This document shows positions 58,480-64,000 of a DNA stretch of 64,000 nucleotides, piece after piece. How positions within the stretch are numbered: the stretch's first letter is position 1; each line of letters starts with the position of its first letter. The translations under genes and the position numbers were made by a program. Location of the stretch: positions 1 to 64,000 of the forward strand of contig QCBW01000002.1 in NCBI GenBank assembly GCA_003281485.1, in the 5' to 3' direction. A model generated the notes under the pieces. The model saw only the letters and a list, made by a program, of their open reading frames with translations, ran no database searches and was not told the origin of the DNA. This stretch comes from Prochlorococcus sp. AG-347-J20 (GTDB lineage: Bacteria; Cyanobacteriota; Cyanobacteriia; PCC-6307; Cyanobiaceae).

Positions 58480-59163
58480 TTATTTTTTGTAGTAGTCAGA
58501 ATATATTGATATTATTGATTCACCCTTTAACCATCTTCTCCTGAAATACCAGTTTTTGAGAGCTTGGAGAAAAATATTAGTCTTTTCCCATTTCCTTGAA
58601 CTTATAAAAATAGGTGAATTTAATTGTTTTAAATCTTTTTTATTGTTTAATCTCTTTAAAAAATCTATATCTTCCATTAAAGGTATCTTTCTAAAACCAT
58701 TATTCTTAAAATAGGTAGTTCTATGAATTATTAAACCTTGATCACCATAGGGTTGTTTAAAATATTTGCTTCTAATATTTACAAGAATTTCGAGAACCCT
58801 ATAGATTATCTTTTTGTGATTAATTTTAAATTTAAAATAGTAAATACTATTCTTGTTGCCATTTAAAAATGAATTTGTTTCTCTAAACCAATCATGAGTT
58901 AATCTTGTGTCTGCATGCAAAAATATGAGCCATTCTCCTTTTGAATTCTTAGCTCCCATGTCTAATTGTAAACCTCTATTCTTTTCTTTGGATATATATA
59001 CTTTTGCTCCATAAATATTTGCTATGTCGATAGTTTTATCTTCACTGCCGCAATCAACAATTATAATTTCCCCCTCTTCCTGAATACTTGATAAGTCTGA
59101 AAGCAATAATGGCAAATTATTAGCTTCATTAATAGTTGGAATGATAATTGAGATTTTAGACAA
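58480..59163 (-). CDS. Family 2 glycosyltransferase (TIGR04283-like)
   Basis: 227 residues, GT-A fold: IIIPTINEANNLPLLLSDL near 5-23, IIVDCGSEDKT near 34-44, FLHADTRL near 80-87 (metal-binding Asp), and GDQGLIIHR near 137. Family members of this subset are often annotated in arsenosugar biosynthesis but that role is not shown for picocyanobacteria. Cotranscribed with the DUF2064 gene 5 bases upstream. Confidence 0.87.
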   Translation of the reverse strand: MSKISIIIPTINEANNLPLLLSDLSSIQEEGEIIIVDCGSEDKTIDIANIYGAKVYISKEKNRGLQLDMGAKNSKGEWLIFLHADTRLTHDWFRETNSFLNGNKNSIYYFKFKINHKKIIYRVLEILVNIRSKYFKQPYGDQGLIIHRTTYFKNNGFRKIPLMEDIDFLKRLNNKKDLKQLNSPIFISSRKWEKTNIFLQALKNWYFRRRWLKGESIISIYSDYYKK

Positions 59164-59168
59164 CTCTA

Positions 59169-59804
59169 TTACTTTCTATTTTCAATATCAATCATTGTAT
59201 CTATATCTATTTTTTTATCTAAAAACTTATATTTAAATTTTGAATAAGCAAAATTATCTATTGTATTTTTAAGAACATTTTCTGTCCCCCACTTAATGTT
59301 GATAAAAGGTAGATAACTATGAGACGACATTATTTTTTCTGATAAACCAATAAGCCAATATCCCCCATCATTAGATGGTCCTAAAATAAGATCATTTTGT
59401 TGAAGCTCTTTAAGAGTATTCAATAAATCTTGATGACATAAATCTGGAAGGTCCGTACCAATAAAAATAATATTTTTGATCTTATGTCTAGCACAAAATT
59501 TTTTATTAATTACTATTTGCCTTTTCATTTTTTCTCCTAAGCAACCTTTACCCTGTAAATTAAATTTTTTAATGCCTAATTCTTTAGACCATCTTTTACA
59601 ATTCCCTACTCCTAAACCAGATATAGCCATACAAATATCAATTATTTTATTTTCTTGGAGAAATTTTGCGACTGAAATAGTGTGTTTAGTCATTACACTT
59701 TGCACTTTTGCAGAATTACTTTTGCCTATATCTCTTGACAATCTTGTTTTGCATCTTCCAAAACCATGCCATTTTGCCATTATAATTAGTAACGCTTTAT
59801 CCAA
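59169..59804 (-). CDS. DUF2064/TIGR04282-like nucleotidyl-/glycosyltransferase
   Basis: 211 residues, GT-A fold related to CofC/MobA. Start LLIIMAKWHGFGRCKTRLS near 5-23 gives the nucleotide-binding loop, FIGTDLPDL near 115-123 the Asp site and GPSNDGGYWLIGL near 143-155 a conserved loop. It pairs with the GT2 gene just downstream, a partnership seen in many genomes; product unknown. A DnaA-box-like TTATCCAAT lies at 59797-59805, at its start. Confidence 0.85.
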   Translation of the reverse strand: MDKALLIIMAKWHGFGRCKTRLSRDIGKSNSAKVQSVMTKHTISVAKFLQENKIIDICMAISGLGVGNCKRWSKELGIKKFNLQGKGCLGEKMKRQIVINKKFCARHKIKNIIFIGTDLPDLCHQDLLNTLKELQQNDLILGPSNDGGYWLIGLSEKIMSSHSYLPFINIKWGTENVLKNTIDNFAYSKFKYKFLDKKIDIDTMIDIENRK

Positions 59805-59947
59805 TATTTTTAATGGGATTCAATACAATTATATGTCTATTAAAAAAATTTAAAATTTATCTTTATTAATTTAGTTGATGCTTTGTTAAGTAATTTTAAA
59901 TTTGTCGTGATCTTGTGATTTGATAATGGCCAATTATTAAATTCCAA

Positions 59948-59964
59948 CTAGATTAATAATCTAG
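59948..59964. promoter_or_regulatory. 17-base perfect palindrome before dnaA
   Basis: Arms CTAGATTA (59948-59955) and TAATCTAG (59957-59964) around one A, ending 11 bases before the dnaA TTG. It would overlap the 5' end of the dnaA mRNA, suggesting an operator. The rest of the 171-base spacer shows no repeats resembling a DnaA-box cluster. Confidence 0.5.
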
Positions 59965-59975
59965 AGAATAAAACT

Positions 59976-61370
59976 TTGCAAGCAACTAATCCTATTTGGG
60001 CGGAAGTTCAACAATCACTCCAAAAAACTTTAAGTAAGCCTTCATTTGAGACATGGATAAGGCCGGCTAAATTTAATTGTTTTGAAAATGGCCTATTGAC
60101 CTTAACTGCTCCAAATACATTTTCAAGTGATTGGTTAAGAAAAAATTATTGTGAAACTATTGAAAAAGCCGCTAAAGAAATCTGCGGCCATGATGTAAAA
60201 GTTGTTTTTAAATCAGAAACAAATATTAGAAGCGATCTAACAAATGAAGAGGGACTTAGTGAACAGAGCGTTAATTATACAACAAACTCTTTTTCTAGTA
60301 ATAACCAAAAAAACTCTTCAAAAAATCAATTCAAAAATCCTAATGGTTTAAATTTGCGCTACGTATTTAAAAGATTTGTTGTAGGTCCAAATAGCAGATT
60401 GGCTCATGCCGCAGCTTTAGCCGTTGCCGAATCTCCTGGGAGAGAATTCAATCCATTATTTATTTGTGGCGGAGTAGGTCTTGGTAAGACTCATTTAATG
60501 CAAGCTATAGGTCATTATCGAGTAGAAATAGATCCAGGAGCAAAAGTCAAATATGTATCCACAGAGACTTTTACTAATGATGTTATTAGTGGAATACGGA
60601 GAGATGGGATGACAGCTATTCGAGATAAATATAGAAATGTAGATTTGATTTTAATAGACGATATACAGTTCTTAGAAGGTAAAGAGTATACTCAGGAAGA
60701 ATTCTTTCATACTTTTAACGCTCTTCACGAATCAGGAAGTCAAATAGTTATTGCAAGTGATAGGCCTCCAAATCAATTGTCGGGAATTCAAGAAAGATTA
60801 ATTTCTAGGTTCTCAATGGGTATGACTGCAGATATACAGCCTCCTGACCTTGAAACGAGAACAGCCATCCTTCAAAAAAAGGCAGAACAGGAGAGGATGA
60901 GTCTTCCAAGAGATTTAATTCAATTTATAGCAGGAAGATTCACTTCGAATATTCGTGAATTGGAAGGGGCATTTACTAGAGCTGTCGCATTTGCATCAAT
61001 AACAGGTTTGCCTATGACAGTCCAATCAATTGCTCCTATGCTTGATCCTAATAGTGTTGGAGTAGTTGTTACTCCAAGACAAGTTATTAATAAAGTTTCA
61101 GATTTCTTTAAAGTTTCTACTGATGAATTAATTAGTTCAAGTAGGAGAAAACCAGTAAGTCAAGCTAGACAAATAGGCATGTACCTGATGCGACATGGAA
61201 CTGATCTAAGCCTTCCAAGAATTGGAGATGAGTTTGGGGGAAAAGATCATACAACAGTTATGTATGCTATTGAACAAGTTGAAAAAAAATTGTCTATTGA
61301 TCCTAATATTGCAAGTCAAGTACAAAAAATAAGGGATTTACTGCAAATAGATTCAAGAAAAAATCTATAG
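59976..61370 (+). CDS. dnaA: Chromosomal replication initiator DnaA
   Basis: AAA+ protein that melts the origin. 464 residues from TTG 59976: domain I (about 1-85), a polar linker rich in Ser/Asn (85-130), AAA+ core with Walker [10 protein letters not shown] at 165-173 and [12 protein letters not shown], and the C-terminal DNA-binding helix region with [18 protein letters not shown] near 425-442. It is not next to dnaN here and no DnaA-box cluster is seen, so this does not look like the origin. Confidence 0.98.
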   Translation: MQATNPIWAEVQQSLQKTLSKPSFETWIRPAKFNCFENGLLTLTAPNTFSSDWLRKNYCETIEKAAKEICGHDVKVVFKSETNIRSDLTNEEGLSEQSVNYTTNSFSSNNQKNSSKNQFKNPNGLNLRYVFKRFVVGPNSRLAHAAALAVAESPGREFNPLFICGGVGLGKTHLMQAIGHYRVEIDPGAKVKYVSTETFTNDVISGIRRDGMTAIRDKYRNVDLILIDDIQFLEGKEYTQEEFFHTFNALHESGSQIVIASDRPPNQLSGIQERLISRFSMGMTADIQPPDLETRTAILQKKAEQERMSLPRDLIQFIAGRFTSNIRELEGAFTRAVAFASITGLPMTVQSIAPMLDPNSVGVVVTPRQVINKVSDFFKVSTDELISSSRRKPVSQARQIGMYLMRHGTDLSLPRIGDEFGGKDHTTVMYAIEQVEKKLSIDPNIASQVQKIRDLLQIDSRKNL

Positions 61371-61378
61371 TTTTACTG

Positions 61379-62608
61379 TTAACTAGAAATAAAATTTCTA
61401 GGATTTTGATCATATCTATTTTTGAAAGGTATCTTATCTACTTCATTGATATTGCTGAGCGATTCAATTTTATTTAATGATTGCCTCAATAACCTTGCCG
61501 AAATAAGTGGCATATCTCTTGGTACAGAGATTCTATTTTTTAAGTATCTTAGAGAAATTCCTGAAAGTTTTTTAGGGATTACTAATTCATCTGTGATCAT
61601 ATGGGTCAATGCTGATCTCAATGATTCCTCAAAAGATTCTCTATTGTATGGGTTTACTTTTAGTAAATTATCTTTATGCTTTATTACTCTTTTAAGAGCA
61701 ACTTTAGCGAAATATTTTGAATCATAATTTTTATTTAATTCATAATTACCTAGACCCTTTCCACTGTCTATTAGTTCAGAAAAAGTAATTTGTTGTTCAT
61801 TGCTTTCTTTATAGCATCCACCCATTTGTGGTGGTAAATCATGAGAGTGGGTATGGAAATCTCCTTGGGTACCTCTGTAAGCACTTGTCCCTTCAAAAAG
61901 AGTAAGCCAGTTATTTATATAACGGTAATTAGATCTTAAATTAAAACCTTTATAATAACTCAGAGAAGCATTCATTCTTTCCATATAAGGAATAAAAATT
62001 ATATCTCCAAGACCAGGCTCTATATCACCCGTATTAGATATTGATGGATCAACAAACCCTGATTTTGATCTACTTAAGATTTCATCTAGTTTAGAAATGG
62101 ATTCTTTAAATCTTTTTTTTCTAAAAGAGTTATCTATAAAATTAAAGCTTTCTCTGCAAAGCCAATTGCACCAAGATCTGAAAATTTCCCTTTCTAATTC
62201 TCGAATCTTAATAAGGTTACTGGATGTTATAAAAGATCCAAGTGCTCCAAATGTATTTTCTAAAAAGGCTATGATATCGTCGCTTTCAGTTATAACTTCC
62301 CCTTTAAATTCAATTGCGGGTAATTTTCCCGATCTGACTTTATCAAGGAACCAACTTTCTTTTTGACCGTAGCAAAACATATTTATTTTTTTGACTCTGT
62401 ATGGAATTCTTTTATATTCAAGCCATAACCATATTTTCTGACAGTAAGGACACCAAGAATGGCGGTCTCTGTAGAGAGTAACTATTACATCATTTTCAGT
62501 ATGCCCAAATAATCTTAAATTTGCGTAGGAATTATTTATTCCATTGACTCTATCAAGATTTTCAACTTCAAACTTATTTAAATCATCCCATGTCAAAATC
62601 CCATTCAT
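61379..62608 (-). CDS. Large glutathione S-transferase-family protein
   Basis: 409 residues. Thioredoxin-like N-terminal domain with the redox pair SWCPYCQKIWLWLEY near 52-66 and GKLPAIEFKG near 93, then the helical GST domain to about 240, then about 165 extra residues of helical character. The CPYC motif suggests a thiol-transferase/Omega-like GST rather than a Ser/Tyr type. Divergent from gor across 51 bases, consistent with a glutathione-linked role. Confidence 0.85.
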   Translation of the reverse strand: MNGILTWDDLNKFEVENLDRVNGINNSYANLRLFGHTENDVIVTLYRDRHSWCPYCQKIWLWLEYKRIPYRVKKINMFCYGQKESWFLDKVRSGKLPAIEFKGEVITESDDIIAFLENTFGALGSFITSSNLIKIRELEREIFRSWCNWLCRESFNFIDNSFRKKRFKESISKLDEILSRSKSGFVDPSISNTGDIEPGLGDIIFIPYMERMNASLSYYKGFNLRSNYRYINNWLTLFEGTSAYRGTQGDFHTHSHDLPPQMGGCYKESNEQQITFSELIDSGKGLGNYELNKNYDSKYFAKVALKRVIKHKDNLLKVNPYNRESFEESLRSALTHMITDELVIPKKLSGISLRYLKNRISVPRDMPLISARLLRQSLNKIESLSNINEVDKIPFKNRYDQNPRNFISS

Positions 62609-62659
62609 TATTTCAAATAAACTATAAACTAACGTTATAGTAATTGATTAAAAAAAATC

Positions 62660-64000
62660 TTGGAATTTGAATTTGATTTAATTGTAGTTGGCGCTGGTTC
62701 TGGAGGACTCGCGGCGGCTAAACGTGCTGCTAGTTATGGAGCAAAAGTTGCAATCATAGAGGTAAGTAAAATAGGAGGAACTTGCGTAATAAGGGGATGT
62801 GTTCCTAAAAAATTGATGGTTTATGCAGCCAAGAGTAAAAAAAATATTGATTCTTCTGAAGGATATGGATTAAAAAACGAAGGTATTAATTTTGAATCAA
62901 ATATCTTATTAAAGAATGTTAGAGAGGAGGTTTTAAGATTAAGTAATTTACATAGAAATTCTTTAAATAAATTGAATGTTACTGTTTTTGAGGGCTTAGG
63001 AAGATTTACGTCTCAAAATGAAATAGAAATTATATGTCCAATTACAGAGAAAATTAAAAATAAAATAAGTTCAAAGAAAATTCTTATTTCAGTTGGAGGT
63101 AAACCAAAGAAATTGAATATTCCTGGGATAGATTTGGCATGGACTAGTGATGATATTTTTGAATTAAAGAAGTTTCCCAAATCAATATTAATAGTTGGAG
63201 GAGGATATATTGCTTGTGAATTTGCTTCTATTTTCAGGAATTTAGGTACTGAAGTAACTCAATTAATTAGAGGTCAACATTTACTTAATGGTTTTGATGA
63301 GGATCTTTCTTTATGCCTAGCGGAATCACCTACTTTTAATGAAATAAATATAATTTCTAATACTCAATTAAAATCAATCAAAAGAGTAAATGGAAATCTG
63401 GAATCTACCCTAGATTCAGGTCATAAACTCCTAACTAATAGTATCCTTATAGCAACAGGTAGAGAACCAAATCTTTTGCCTTTAAATTTAGATTTTTTAG
63501 ATCTAAAGATGGATGGCCAATATTTAGATGTTAATGAACTTAATCAAACAAGCAACGCAAATATTTTTGCAGTTGGCGATATTATAAATAAACCAAACTT
63601 AACTCCAGTAGCAATTGAACAAGGGAGAGTCTTCTCAGATAATTTTTTTAATAACCAAAAAAGAAAAGTAAATTATGAAAATATCCCTAAGGCTGTTTTC
63701 ACTATTCCAGAAATTTCATCAGTTGGATTAAGTGAGAGAAAAGCTATAGAGATTTACTCTGAAAAAAATATAAAAATTTTCAAGTGCAAATTCACCCCCA
63801 TGTCTAATACTTTTAAAGAGAATAAATCAAAATGTATGTTGAAGATTGTGGTTCATAAGCTAACTGACAAAGTCCTGGGATGTCATATGTTTGGAGAAAC
63901 ATCATCTGAGATTATTCAAATGGCATCAATTTCATTAAATGCAGGGATAACAAAAAAGGACTTTGATATTACTATGGCTTTACATCCAACTATTTCAGAA
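62660..64000 (+). CDS. gor: Glutathione reductase, 3' end cut by window
   Basis: NADPH-dependent flavoprotein that keeps glutathione reduced. Open frame from TTG 62660 to the window edge, 447 codons. FAD motif DLIVVGAGSGGLAAAKRAA at 6-24, redox disulphide GGTCVIRGCVPKK near 40-52, NADPH motif ILIVGGGYIACEFASIF near 175-191, and FAVGDI near 303. The C-terminal HPT motif (ALHPTISE) with the catalytic His is just reached at the edge. Only a few residues are missing. Confidence 0.95.
   Translation, partial: MEFEFDLIVVGAGSGGLAAAKRAASYGAKVAIIEVSKIGGTCVIRGCVPKKLMVYAAKSKKNIDSSEGYGLKNEGINFESNILLKNVREEVLRLSNLHRNSLNKLNVTVFEGLGRFTSQNEIEIICPITEKIKNKISSKKILISVGGKPKKLNIPGIDLAWTSDDIFELKKFPKSILIVGGGYIACEFASIFRNLGTEVTQLIRGQHLLNGFDEDLSLCLAESPTFNEINIISNTQLKSIKRVNGNLESTLDSGHKLLTNSILIATGREPNLLPLNLDFLDLKMDGQYLDVNELNQTSNANIFAVGDIINKPNLTPVAIEQGRVFSDNFFNNQKRKVNYENIPKAVFTIPEISSVGLSERKAIEIYSEKNIKIFKCKFTPMSNTFKENKSKCMLKIVVHKLTDKVLGCHMFGETSSEIIQMASISLNAGITKKDFDITMALHPTISE

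Noticed and set aside
59805..59975. Replication origin upstream of dnaA
   Set aside because: Only one degenerate DnaA-box-like site nearby, no cluster, and dnaN is absent; this spacer is better read as the dnaA promoter.

Overview
The window is a gene-dense, very AT-rich cyanobacterial chromosome segment that fits a high-light-adapted marine Prochlorococcus. The evidence is an alpha-carboxysome operon with form IA Rubisco (csoS1-cbbL-cbbS-csoS2-csoSCA-csoS4A-csoS4B-acRAF, with csoS1D nearby), both protochlorophyllide reductases (por and chlLBN) side by side, psaM, psb27, a ferrochelatase with a chlorophyll-binding tail, the ado/aar alkane pair, very short spacers, frequent TTG starts and mostly absent Shine-Dalgarno sites. 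Assignment to clade is inference from gene content and base composition, not from a search.

Layout. 1-15 kb: housekeeping and cofactor genes (5'-cut priA, a DUF3153 membrane protein, argB, ssb, cobK, cutA, a PfkB kinase, purA, psb27, proS, ppa, lepB, a double histidine phosphatase). 15-25 kb: a CPBP protease, a small FtsL-like protein with ftsI, tal, a geranylgeranyl-reductase-type flavoprotein, frr-pyrH, cobO and a lone tyrosine recombinase facing hemH. 25-31 kb: ilvB, a small secreted SNase-like protein, and a minus-strand cluster S1 protein-Tab2-laccase-domain protein whose last gene seems to start at ATT. 31-38 kb: a creatininase-family hydrolase, then ado, aar, accA, an SDR, folE; trpF; a site-2 protease. 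38-45 kb: lipoate ligase, psaM, por, chlL, chlB, chlN. 45-54 kb: the carboxysome region. 54-64 kb: ridA, gloB/hisG, an MsbA-like ABC exporter, a GNAT, two glycosyltransferase-type genes, dnaA, and a large glutathione transferase facing a gor that runs off the right edge.

The genes jointly cover carbon fixation (carboxysome), chlorophyll synthesis and photosystem assembly, fatty aldehyde/alkane formation next to fatty-acid initiation (accA), and core replication, translation and cell wall functions. No tRNA, rRNA, CRISPR array, insertion sequence or prophage was seen.

The most unusual material is non-coding. The one long spacer (46687-47013, between rdgB and csoS1) contains a strong nested hairpin whose loop carries a 13-base sequence repeated exactly in the csoS1 leader, so a minus-strand transcript of the hairpin would be perfectly complementary to the leader of the carboxysome operon mRNA. 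The spacers inside that operon each hold a further hairpin. Perfect or near-perfect dyads also sit just before ilvB, dnaA, and a small DNA-binding-like gene.
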